The position numbers and the translations under genes are program-made. Positions 35,867 to 53,509 of a stretch of 64,000 nt of DNA are shown one piece after another. Source of the stretch: Erpobdella octoculata (Eukaryota > Annelida > Clitellata > Hirudinida > Erpobdellidae); assembly GCA_963978895.1 (NCBI GenBank), contig OZ022240.1, positions 5,003,680 to 5,067,679 on the forward strand, given 5' to 3'. Within the stretch, counting starts at the first letter, position 1. Each line of letters begins with the position of its first letter. The notes under the pieces are model-generated. The model made no database searches and was not told the origin of the DNA. It worked only from the letters and a program-made list of their open reading frames with translations.

Positions 35867-36927
35867 TTAGGCAACTGGAATAGAGTCTTCGCATATGTAT
35901 ACCGGTTCTGTTCCTGGGTCTGTGTTTGTAGCAAAGCAGGGACCCGAACAGCCGAGCTGTTTGGAATAAATTAAGTTATTTTGTTGAAAATACTATTTGT
36001 TCAAACGTTTTTAATTTATTAAGTTATTGAGATTGAAACTAAGTTGAAATAAGGGTTACAGACTAACCTCTTCACATAGATCCATACAATGACAAGTCGA
36101 GCATCCGTTGGCATCCCGATAGAAACCACTTGCATAACATTTAAGTTCACAAGTTATTTTAGGACAGCTTTTGACTAGAAAAAACAACATATTTTAATAT
36201 AACAGATCACTAAATTTTTTTATAAAAACATAACATAGAACATCTTACACGGAATGCAATCTGCTGTTTTTCCGATTTCTCTTTTCTCATAAAAAACTGA
36301 TTTCAAAACACAGGTTTGTCCCACTTTGCATACACTTTCCTGTATGAAAAAAATAATTTTCATAGCACTAGTTAATTTCCAATAGCAGCTAAAGCAATAA
36401 ACGGATTGAAACTTACTCTTACTGGGCATCTTGTTAAACAAGTAGAGCAGGAACACTCTTGGTTTTCTGAACGGACTCTTATTACTTCATGGCATGGCAT
36501 TGTGTTACTGGGACATGAGGGACACGCAGTAGACCCTGACACAAAATTATAAACAATAAAAAATTGTAATTACTATTAATAAATATTAATGTAATAATAC
36601 TTATATTATTTTTTTCATTTTACATTTTCAACTATTTTTTCAATTGAGTTTAATTTAGTTCAATTTATTAATTGATTAACCAATAATTATAACGGCAAAA
36701 ATAAGTTTTTTTCATAACTGAAAAAATTAAATAATTATAAAACAAGAAATAGTTGAACAAAAAATTAAATATCTTTTTAAATTAATTTTAGCCAATTATA
36801 TATTCTGATTAATATAAGTTTATTTGCTATCAAAACAAAACAAAACAAAATATATGTCAGTCTTACCAAAATCAACGTAGAATGCTGTCAAGACCGTGGC
36901 CACAAAACAGAAGCTTTTGGCATACAT
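35867..36927 (-). CDS. Antistasin-like cysteine-rich secreted protein, copy 3
   Basis: Exons in gene order: 36,867-36,927; 36,417-36,535; 36,249-36,339; 36,068-36,174; 35,867-35,956 (TAA). This gives 155 residues, with sizes identical to copy 2. Intron 3 is only 74 bp and uses a TAG acceptor. By eye, exons 1-3 differ from copy 2 at 5 of 271 bases, whereas exons 4-5 differ at 25 of 197. The cysteines of the core are kept (CPKITCELKC then GFYRDANGCSTCHCMDLC), but CPLSG becomes CYASG and the tail becomes TDPGTEPVYICEDSIPVA. Probably functional; role inferred as for copy 2. Confidence 0.87.
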
Positions 36928-37014
36928 AGCTGGATATTTTAAACTGCAATGTTGAACACTGTATTAAAATATAAAATAACCAACCTAACTGTAATTCTAG
37001 ATAAAGCAGGTGTA

Positions 37015-37075
37015 TTTATAAAAGTCTATTGCCATATCATCTGGTACGAAATGAAAATTAGCGTGCCAATAAACA
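37015..37075 (-). promoter_or_regulatory. Promoter of antistasin-like copy 3
   Basis: TGTTTATTGG at 37,066-37,075, CAGATG at 37,038-37,043 and TATAAA at 37,015-37,020, about 88 bp before the ATG. Confidence 0.65.
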
Positions 37076-37789
37076 TGTCATTAAATTAACACCACCGGTC
37101 TGAATGTTGTGTAAGATTTTTTTATAAGAAAAAAGTAAAAAACATTTATGATTATAAATAATTTTTAATAACAATTGAAATTGTTTTTAAATTAAAATAA
37201 AACGTTTTTATTTAGCAAATTAGACTTCGTTCTTATAAATCTTTTTAAATAACTTTCTAAGATACTTCACAAACTGATTTTTTAGGAAATAAAATAAAAA
37301 TTGATGTTTGAGAAAAAAACAAATTTTTCACAACACTATTGCATAGCACTTGGATATTTTTAATATTTTTCCAACTTTGCCGCAATACACTTCTTTCATA
37401 ACAAGAGATTGAGCAGATCAAGCGAGTGACAGGTGCGGGTGCGTGTTGTAAACAATAAAATTAAAATTAAACAGATGTAGTCCTACTTATGAATTTAACA
37501 TATATTATAAGAGACAAGGTAGCCAAAATTTAGGTTAATTTGACCTTTTTATATTTAGCAATGAAGTAACTGTAACCATACTTTTTCCCCACCCTGGATG
37601 AAAAAAAATGTTCATAGAGCAGTCTAAAGTTTTACTTGCATATAAATATTGTTTTAGTTACTTGTCTATAAATTAACCAGTACATCCATGTTACAAATAA
37701 ACAATATTGAGAAATTTAGTAAGCAAGCAATTTTTAGAAATGTTTATCAACACGTTTTATATTTACGCAACCGGTTATAAGACAACATA

Positions 37790-38369
37790 ACATAACATAA
37801 CATAAAGGAAATGATGGGCGCAAACTATATGTCTCTATGCCCATATCTAGAATTATATAAAATATTGTTCATATATATGTTCTATAAATAAATGTATGTA
37901 TATATTATTAAAAATCCTTTTTATAGTTGTACATAATGTTGCTTATTTCGAAATGACAGTCGATTAATCTTTTAAATTCATTAACTTGATCGGCTTCTAT
38001 GATTTTCGAAGGGAGGTTGTTCCAAATTGCAGTCGATCTGGTCAGGAAGAAATATTTTCTGCAGTTGCCGTTGAATCTTTGTGTTTCCAGTTTGAACTTG
38101 TGACCTCTTGTTCTTCTTTCTTCTGATATCTTTATATTAGGAAAACACAAACGTCCTTCTTTGTCTTGAATAAAATTGTAGAGCATGATCAGGTCCCCTC
38201 TCAGTCTTCTGTACTTTAAACAAGGAAGCTTCAAAATTCTCAACCTGTCTTCATATTTCAATCCCTTGCATGCTTTGACCATTTTTGTTGCTCTCTTCTG
38301 GACTCTTTCAATGGCTTCTATGTCTTTTTTCTTCCATGGTGACCACACACTGACTGCATACTCCAATCA
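37790..38369 (-). mobile_element. 5'-truncated LINE with target-site duplication
   Basis: The minus strand encodes a LINE C-terminal region (MEYAVSVWSPWKKKDIEAIE, then RVQKRATKMVKACKGLKYED and LPCLKYRRLRGDLIMLYNF) up to a stop at 37,908, then a 3' tail of TTATG repeats. AACATA flanks both sides (37,784-37,789 and 38,370-38,375). The empty site is preserved in block A at about 30,145-30,152. Confidence 0.88.
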
Positions 38370-38419
38370 AACATATCGTTTACGGATCGTGTGTGTAAAT
38401 GTTTACTAGGTTTTACATA

Positions 38420-41110
38420 TAAGAACAAAATAAAACATTTTTTTAAAATTCAATAATTACAATTTTAATCAGTAAAATAAGTCGATATAAGTGTTCAAAC
38501 TAAACGATAAACAGAGATGCAATTGTGTCGTAAATTTTTGTCAACTGAATGTTCTTGCATCTATGCGGAACATTTTTGGGCAGTGGATACATTCGATAGA
38601 TTCTGGATATGCATAAGTGATTATCAAACATTTCATTAAAACATTCAAATCTGCATAAACTAAACCGGTGGGTTCGGAAACTTTTTTTTAATGTCAACTA
38701 AGAAATAGCAGAATTCTACAAAGCTCGAAAACTAATTTCTCGAAAAAACAGAATAAACACGTATCTTATTATTTTTCAAAAAATGGTGAAACACGTATCT
38801 TTTTATTTAAAAAATATAGATACTGAATTTCAACACTTTGACATTTGACATTTTCAGTTATTGAGTTTTCAAGCAAATAATTTTTTCTCCACCCTACATT
38901 TGTAGTTCTAGAAGCCAAAACATAAAAAAGTGGTAAAACGTGTAATTTGTTTTCAAGTATTATCTAAAACCGCTTGGACGTCATAGGCGTGTGTGACGTT
39001 CTGCCTTGAAAAAGACTTGGGTCGTCATCCTCGTCTTCCCTCCTCATCCCTGCAGCTCATCTAAAGACTGCTAGGGACAGACGTTTTGCGGTTGCTGGCC
39101 AAACGATCTGGAATCGTCTTCCACCAAAGGTCACAACCGCATCTACAACCTAACAGTTCAGAAAAGCTCTCAAGACGCACCTGTTTGTGGCCTAGAAATC
39201 AGCTGACTCACTCCACATTAAAGATTGTCAAATTGAATTAAATTGAATTGAACTTATTTTTTAATCTGCTATATTGTCAGTTTCCAAGTGGTAGTTATTT
39301 TAAGAAAAATTATGCTTCATTTTCTACCCTACATTTGAAGTCCTGGAAACAAAATTTATAAAAATAATTAAAACATGTATTTTGTTATTTTGTAAGAATA
39401 ATCTTGGTATTAAACTGTAAAACGTTCACATTCTTATTTTTTTTAGTTTTTAATCAAATTTTTCCACCCAACATTTAAGGTCCTGGAAACCAAATTATCA
39501 AAAATTGGTAAAACATGTGTATCTTTAGTGCTCGAGTAGATACTGATTACTAAGTTTTACATCTGTTGTACTCACAGTTTGTGAGTAGCACTTATTCTAA
39601 AAAAAACAAATAACCCTATATTCCACCCCATATTTGAAGTTCTGGAAACCAAATTTTCAAACATTATATAATTAGATGTCAAAAACCATATAAATCAGAT
39701 AAATGGCACTTTCATAAAATAAATTTGTTGGATTAATAGATCTGGTTTTACTGATTAAGAATGTACATATGTTTGCTTTTAATAGCAGACATTCGTGTGA
39801 GTAACAGTTAACAGAACAATTAAAGACACAGTTTGAGGAGCTTTTTAGTCTTTTGTGGTTAACTTTAACTAATAAATTAATTTATATGTGTAATTAAACT
39901 TTAAAATATTTTAATTAATTTTAATTATATTGATCAATTAATAAATAGTTTATAATTGTAATTAACTAAAAACATTTGTTTGGTTTTATCATATTAACAC
40001 TTTCTATATTTTGTTGTACACTCGTTTTTTGGCTCAATGCCTGGTATTGTGTTGAAGGAGCGACAAGTCGTATGACACTTATTTAGAATAAATCAACTCA
40101 ATACTGAAATTCACACCACTGGGCATTTTCCAATCACGTATTCAGGTATTCCAAAAGATTATTATTGTGGAGTAATTGACAAAAATATATAAGGTTATGA
40201 TTAAAAACATAAAGATTGGATAAATTGAGAAGTGATAAAAACAAATCATATCTCAGAACAGTAAAAAGTGAGTTTGGGATGTTTAAACTATTGAGTGAAG
40301 CATACTATTTTTATCTAACTATAAGACATAGCCATTAACAATAGTTTTATAATTTCTCCAACAACTGGCTTTTTGTAAATTCTGAGGGTAAAATAAATAT
40401 CAACTGGTTTAAGAGAAATTAAAAACTTGTGGAGAAGAATTTGAATTATTTGAAGAGAAATGTCTCACTAAGGCACCTGTATGAAACACTGGGGAATTTT
40501 TTTCCAAAATGAACTACGACTTCCCAACCCCAAGTCTGCTCGTGGAAGGAAAAAGTAGACGACCACTCCCCCCCCCACTGAATTTCTGGATCGACCATTG
40601 TGTAAATAAACGTATAAATAAAAAAACAGGCTACTATTGTATTCATGTAAATAAAATAAATAGTATTCATTTTATTGGTCTGTTAGATTGACATGTTGGA
40701 ATGGAATATTTTCTACGTAACAGGCTGATGTGAAACTCATATTGAATGTTAGGGAATAAACTATTAGATTTTGTTAAAGTGTATTTTTAGATCCGCTTGG
40801 TTCATTTTTTAATAAAAACATAATTATTTTTGATCAATTTATTAATACAGTTTTTTTAATGACTTATTAAAAGTTTATAAATGATATAATTTTATAAAAC
40901 TGAAAAATAAACATTGAGCGCAAGAATATGCATGTCAAATACAAGATTACGGCTGCATTCAATTCTTCTGTGTGACAAAACTGGTGCAAAACATGTATTT
41001 TTGCCAATTTGCTATGCAAAACATGGCAGACTGAAAACTTTGTATAAAATAAATAAATACTGAGTCTAAAACAGAAACACCAAACAACACCGAGTAGAAA
41101 AATGTTTCAT
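38420..41110. other. Intergenic region
   Basis: AT-rich, with repeated TTTGAAGTTCTGGAAACCAA-like phrases near 38,900, 39,340, 39,480 and 39,640 that look like diverged internal duplications, plus a LINE tail near 39,040-39,255. No gene was recognised. Confidence 0.55.
39040..39255 (+). mobile_element. LINE 3' end fragment
   Basis: The plus strand encodes DRRFAVAGQTIWNRLPP then FRKALKTHLF, the usual LINE C-terminal motif, with in-frame stops and an AATTGAATT tail. Confidence 0.65.
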
Positions 41111-41124
41111 TAACAACTTGTTTT

Positions 41125-41430
41125 GCCAAGCGATTTATGAATTGATCTGTTCTCATCAGTCCAGCAGTACTTCTGATGACTCCCATTTAGAGTCCAGCAG
41201 TACTACTGATGACTCCCATTTAGAGTCCTGCAGTACTACTGATGACTCCCATTTAGAGTCCTGCAGTACTTCTGATGACTCCTATTTAGAGTCCTGCAGT
41301 ACTACTGATGACTCCCATTTAGAGTCCTGCAGTACTACTGATGACTCCCATTTAGAGTCCTGAACGGGCTTATTTTCATCAGTCCAGCAGAACTTCTGAT
41401 GACTCCCATTTAGAGTCCTGCACAGACCGA
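41125..41430. repeat. 33-bp minisatellite
   Basis: The unit contains GATGACTCCCATTTAGAGTC followed by CTGCAGTACTACT. About 8 copies, the last separated by a short degenerate spacer near 41,362-41,385. Confidence 0.92.
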
Positions 41431-41816
41431 TTTTTTGCGGTCCGTGCAGGTCGGCAACTCGGCTAGGTCCGTTTCGTAACCAGAAAATTCCTGGCTCAGC
41501 CCGGCCTGGCACGTTTTTACAGTATAGACTGTATTTAAATTTTTTTTAAAATTCCATCAAGTTGAAATTGAGAAAACTTGAACATTACGCAATTCAACCT
41601 GTAATTTTGTTAAGCTAAGGTTGAAAATAAAACTCGGTTTTTCCCGTTAGGGCACACAACATTTTACTTCTAAGATCAGTTTTAAAAAATCCATAGTAGG
41701 AGACAATTTATTTATTTTAAGTTAATTTAACCAATTAACGTTTTTAATTATTAGATGGTTAAAATTGAGCGAATTATTTTGTTCATAACAACAAAAACTT
41801 TTATTTAGTTGGCTAC

Positions 41817-47928
<6,112 letters not shown>

Positions 47929-48015
47929 ATCTAAATATTTTAAACTGCAATGATGAATACTGTATTAAAATATAAAATAACCAACCTAACTGTAATTCTA
48001 GATAAAGCAGATGTA

Positions 48016-48075
48016 TTTATAAAAGTCTATTGCCATGTCACTGGTACGAAATGAAAATTTGCGTGCCGATAAACA
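48016..48075 (-). promoter_or_regulatory. Promoter of antistasin-like copy 4, E-box lost
   Basis: TATAAA at 48,016-48,021 and a forkhead-like TGTTTATCGG at 48,066-48,075. The segment that is GTACCAGATGATATGG in copy 2 reads GTACCAGTGACATGG here, removing the CAGATG E-box. Confidence 0.6.
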
Positions 48076-48845
48076 TGTCATTAAATTAACACCACCAGTC
48101 TGAATGTTGTGTAAGATTTTTATAAAAAAAAGTAATAAGATTTATGGTCGTAAATAACTTGTATTACCATGTAAAAAAATTTTTAAATTTCCAATAAAAC
48201 ATTTCGGTTTAGCATTTTAGATTTCGTTCTTATAAAAATTTTCAAATAACTTCCAAAGACACTTCACAAAATGATTTTTTGGAAATAAAATTAAAAATAT
48301 TATTTAAAAAAACACAGATAAGCACTTCACAACACCATTGCATAACACTTGCATTTTTTAATGTTTTTCGAACTTTGCCGTTATGCATTTCTTTCATAAC
48401 AAGACATTGAACAGATCAAGCTAGTGACAGGTGCGGATGCGTGTTGTAAGCAATATGTTTGCATGGTATAAATAAAACAATTATAGTCCTACCTATCAAC
48501 ATAATCACATATTATAATGGCCAAGGTGGCCCAGGTGATTAATTAGACAATTTTATATTTAGTAATGAAGTAATTGTAACCATACTTTTTGCCCACTCTA
48601 TATGATGAATCAAAAACAAATTCATAGAGCTGTCTAAAGTTTTACTTGCTAAATATTTTAGCTTTACTAAATATTGTTTTAGTCACTTGTTTTTATTTTA
48701 ACCAGAACATCTATGTTACAAATAAACAACATTGAGAACTTTAGCAAGCAAGCAATTTTTAGGTGGATTTATACCGTGACGATAAGCAAGTAATTAAATA
48801 TAACACCACCGATCTGAAAGTTATGCTTGATTTTTATTATACATC

Positions 48846-49020
48846 TAGCGGGGTTGTGATTACCTGGCGCTGCCCGGGGTTTTTAGAGACTTTTTTATTG
48901 TTTTGTTTTTTGCTCCCGTTTTCTTCCCCGCTTGCTTTCTCCCTCCCTTCTTGCTCTCTCTCGCTCTCCCGCTTCCTCTCCCTTTCCCGTTTGCTCACCC
49001 ACTCCCGGTCTAGCGCCTAA
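48846..49020 (-). mobile_element. Helitron-like 3' end
   Basis: On the minus strand the sequence ends CCCGGGCAGCGCCAGGTAAT then CACAACCCCGCTAG, resembling the hairpin plus CTAG end of Helitrons. Inside are CT-rich (minus: GA-rich) GAGCGGGAAAGC-like repeats. The 5' end was not defined. Confidence 0.6.
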
Positions 49021-49980
49021 ACGGTGCGTCCTAGAGTAAAAAAACTACATTATTTTTGTTATTAGCGGGTCGAGGTCTACAGGAATTCAAGCTTAATTTT
49101 TGAATTTTTTCCCCTGAAACTTGCAATCGCTCTAGCGCCAAAACTGATTAAATTCGGTGTCAGGGTGTGATGCACCGGTATAGCGTGATCTATCATTTCA
49201 TTAAAAAAATTTTGTATTGAGTACAAAAAACGAGGTAAGCATAACCAGTACTGTATTTTGTCTGCAGTAATTTGTAAAGAGTTGGACAAAAAATCATTCA
49301 AAGCATTTCTGCCAAACTTTGTCTCTAAATAGCATAAAATTCGTTTATCCCCTTAAAAGTTCACATTTGATCGATTTTATGATACAATATAGGAGACGCA
49401 CTCTCAATCTATTAAATAATATGCTACCTTTGTCTCTCTGTAACTGAAAATATTTTTGATGAAACTGCACCGATTTTTATAAAGTTTGACAAATTTCGAG
49501 AATGAAATTATTTTTCAGATCTAAATATGTGTGTTTCTTTTTTATGCCTGTCATCCTACAGGGTGTGAGGTTAGTATGAAAGATTCCAAAAACTTATGTA
49601 TGTTATTATTCTGGTAAGTATCTCATTAGTTTTGTTCCATCTCCTTTAAACTCTCATAAATGGCAAGTATGAACTGCTTATATAATAATTCGTACGACAT
49701 TGCAGCAAAACACGACACGACACGACTGTACACGTTGTATGCAAATGTTTCTTTATTTTATCTTGTACACATTTTACATGTCCCAACATGACATGAAACA
49801 CGTTCATTACATTTCAAATGCAAACAATTCATAAGTTTCATCTAATTTGTGTACAAAACGAAACAGCTGATTTTTTTCGACATGTCGACAATATTACAAA
49901 CTGTTCAATGATTTCAAAGAGGCGATCAGATCAGACCAGGCTTGCTCGCTCATTGTTAATAATTAAAACACTTCCAACGT
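49020..49980. other. Intergenic, probably old transposon sequence
   Basis: Phrases such as GTCTCTCTGTAACTGAAAAT then GATGAAACTGCACCGATTTT near 49,430-49,490 resemble text shared by Helitron-type repeats. No coding frame was recognised. Confidence 0.4.
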
Positions 49981-50021
49981 TTGTTAAAAATATTTATCAA
50001 TAAAGCAGAATTACTTTCGGT

Positions 50022-50384
50022 GCGTAGATGTGCAATATTCGTACGTAGATGTGCAATATTCGTACGTAGATGTGCAATATTCGTACGTAGATGTGCAATA
50101 TTCGTACGTAGATGTGCAATATTCGTACGTAGATGTGCAATATTCGTACGTAGATGTGCAATATTCGTACGTAGATGTGCAATATTCGTACGTAGATGTG
50201 CAATATTCGTACGTAGATGTGCAATATTCGTACGTAGATGTGCAATATTCGTACGTAGATGTGCAATATTCGTACGTAGATGTGCAATATTCGTACGTAG
50301 ATGTGCAATATTCGTACGTAGATGTGCAATATTCGTACGTAGATGTGCAATATTCGTACGTAGACGTGCAATATTCGGAATCTT
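50022..50384. repeat. 21-bp minisatellite, about 17 copies
   Basis: The unit contains TACGTAGATGTGCAATATTC with near-perfect identity. Because 21 is divisible by 3, frames stay open on both strands and give heptapeptide repeats; these are not genes. Confidence 0.96.
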
Positions 50385-50389
50385 ATTTA

Positions 50390-51600
50390 AAAAAGAGTTT
50401 CATTCAAAATGGCAGATTGTCGGTGACGTAGCGTGCGTTTCAGCCATCCGGAACTTAGGGCCAAACTTGTCACCCCCTTATTAAGGTGTACAAATTCAAA
50501 AAAATTCTAAACGTTACAAACATTTTAAAACGAGAAAGTTACAGCTAGGTGTAGAGCTTGCATTTTTCTGTAAGAAGGAAAGTTAATACGCAGGCAAACT
50601 TTTTGGGGATGGTAGAAAAAATACATAATTCTTTAAAGAGTTTGGCAATTTTTTTAAACAAAAATCACCAGAGAAAAAAATAATTGGAGATTTTTTAAAT
50701 AAATTTTTTTATTTCATTTCATTCTTTCAATTTTACCGGAGAGGACTAGCAATTTTTTCGGTGGGGAAAAATTTGGTCCGGAAAAATATCTCTCGTTGTC
50801 TTAATTGTAGGTGCAACAAAATTAAAAAATTCAATTTATTAGTTTTTTTTATTGATATGGATTTCAAGTTTGTTTGTCCCAAAAAATTTCCACGTGGGTG
50901 GACCGCCCTCCCCCTCCAGCCACGTTACGACAAGGTAGAATGTTATTGTTGGTGACGGAAATGAGTGAAAAGCCTCGGCGAAATTAATGCACGAGTAAAA
51001 ACCTAAAAACTTCAAAATATTATAAATTCTTTTGTAAAACAAACCGAAGTTAAATCAGTAGATGTTGGACTCATTTGCATTGAGGTTGGACTTCTTATTG
51101 TAATGAAAACAATTGAACTACAACATTAATGAAATATCGTTTCAAATTAGTAGCAGCTCAAAAGTGAAGAAAAAAAATAACGCAAAATGTTTTTATTAAT
51201 AAGTGAATTTATAAATAAAATGCAACATGTGCATTGTATTTAACTAAAAACCTACGCCAAAACGGTGGTGCCAAAATGTCTGCACCCAAACGATCCAACA
51301 CTCGGAAATAGTGAAACTTCATAAAAACAAATACATGCAATTTCAAAAAAGTGAATTCAAAAATGTAATTTCGCAAAGTTACTTTTTTAAACACAATTTA
51401 CCTCATCGTTAGCACACTTGGTGTACTTTTACCAAATTTTTCGAATAATATTTAATAAATAAAGATTTGTTTTAGACATGTATGACTAGAAATAACTACA
51501 TTTTTCAGTATAAAATGTTAATATTTAAGATAAATTACGACTTAAACAAACAAGCTTGATAGCTTACGTCCAACAATTGTTTTAGGTACTGTAATTAAAA
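50390..51600. other. Intergenic region
   Basis: AT-rich sequence with no recognised feature. Confidence 0.6.
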
Positions 51601-51601
51601 A

Positions 51602-52817
51602 TTATTTTACTTGAGGAATTGATCCATAAACTTGAATTGGACAAACTGCAAAAGTTTCAGAAGTAGAAAAAAGTAGCTGAAATAAAACATATCTCACTTC
51701 TATATCATCGTCTTCACAAATGACTACAAATCTTCCTTTTGCTTCAATTGTTCCCGGATAACTGTTACATGTCCTGAGCTCAGTCGAAGATGTAGGCAGC
51801 TGGTCCAAACGAGACGGAGATGTTGTGACCAAGAAACTGTCAGCAATGTCAGCAATGTCAGCTGTTTTTAATTATATAAATATAGCTTAAAATTGAAAAA
51901 CAATTTATTTATTTAAATAACAACTTTATCAAGATTTATTTAATTGGAAATCAACTAAAATCATCCTTTTGTTCACCATTTGTTGTTACAGCCACGTAGG
52001 AAATGTTAATAAAAATGTTGAGATCCACCACAAACCAGTTCATGGCATTGCTATTTATACATGGACAACTAACAGACCGGCCTGTTTGTGCACTGCCGCT
52101 TTGAGTGCCGCAATTGTTATATTCAACCACAACATCTGGGCTGCAGTTAAGATCAAGACATCCATAAACAGGACGTCCAAGAGCATAATCGGTCATATCA
52201 GCAGCGACAGTTTCATTCTTGAAAAAAAAATAAAAACTTTAAATAACATATAATTGTTTAATGAATGAAATTATTATTTTAAATGCAATATTATCAACTA
52301 GGTCGTTACGTGATGAAAATCCGCCCCCTCCTCTGCCTTTCAATACGAAGCAGAGCAGAAACGAGAAAAGTAATGTTTGGAAAAAATTCATGTACTGGAG
52401 CTAATAAACATTTTAGTCATTTAAGTGTATTTTCGTTTTTTTATAATTTAAAATTATGCACTAATTTAGAATTTAATAAATGTAATAAAATATAACCTGA
52501 AAATTAGAACATCCAAGCTCAATATTTTCAAAAAAAACAACTGAAGGAGATTCAAAAAGAAGACATTCATTCAATTTTTTTCTAAACTCATAGGACTGAC
52601 AGTCAATTTCCAAACTTGTGAAACACATCAAAGCACAATTTAAAACTGAGTCGCTGTACACCTTTGTCGATGCCGAATCCTGACTACACAACTTGTTTTC
52701 CCATGGTGGAAATGTTGGGTACCAGAAAATCAATGAAGAGTTTATCAAATAAGAAGTTACCAATGACAAAATACTCAATAACTGAAATATCCCAACCAAA
52801 TAATTAATTTGACACAT
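51602..52817 (-). CDS. Secreted PAN-like plus F5/8C (fucolectin-like) protein, copy A
   Basis: Exons in gene order: 52,497-52,817; 51,977-52,217; 51,602-51,861 (TAA). Phases 0 and 1 agree, giving 273 residues. Exon 1 has a signal sequence ([18 protein letters not shown]), then [17 protein letters not shown] and a Cys pattern ([18 protein letters not shown] ... CLLFES ... CSNF) like PAN/apple modules. Exon 2 resembles an F5/8C start: [20 protein letters not shown] ... [17 protein letters not shown]. Exon 3 ends it: [20 protein letters not shown] ... [10 protein letters not shown], close to the usual fucolectin ending with a final C and VYG. Exon 3 opens with a threefold ADI repeat. A lectin or adhesion role is inferred. 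Confidence 0.82.
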
Positions 52818-52849
52818 TTTTAAAAAATCAGCAAATATTATTCCTTTAA

Positions 52850-53029
<180 letters not shown>

Positions 53030-53509
53030 GAAGGCAGGTTTAATTTAAATTCATACTATTAACGTATGTTTTTATTCATCGTTAGTCTTGTATTTAATTT
53101 CAAAGCCAAACAGTTGCTTTGTCATGTCATTATAATTTAGTCAGGATTTCATAGAAGAAATATGAATGAGACCGAATTTGCATTATGAGAATTAATTATT
53201 TTCTCCTACTTTGTGAAATATTTTTGACAAGCTTCTGTGACTTGTGACGTTTGACGATCTCACATCATTTTAGTTTTGGTATTTAGTTTCTTTTCTAGAT
53301 TTATTCAACAAATTTTCATTTTCTACATCCACGAACAACATGGTATTATGCAAAGAAAACTGTTTTTCTTGGGGTGTAACGTCAATTTATTTTCATGTTG
53401 AGTATTTATTTTAAACCAACGCTTTTTAATATAGATGAATATAAGCAATAAAAACATTTTACAAAATAATTTTTTTTATATAATGACTAGCGGGGTTACC
53501 CGGCGTTGC

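Larger units (their letters stand above)
35605..38415. repeat. Segmental duplication, block B
   Basis: Second copy of block A, containing antistasin-like copy 3 with its promoter. It differs from A mainly by a 580-bp LINE insertion (37,790-38,369) and a roughly 200-bp shorter third intron. Confidence 0.9.

Noticed and set aside
50022..50384. CRISPR-like array
   Set aside because: Units are directly adjacent with no spacers and the genome is eukaryotic; it is a minisatellite.
49981..50484. RRCAIFV/YSYVDVQ heptapeptide repeat protein
   Set aside because: The 21-bp unit keeps both strands open; no signal sequence, no splice sites and no non-repeat coding flank.
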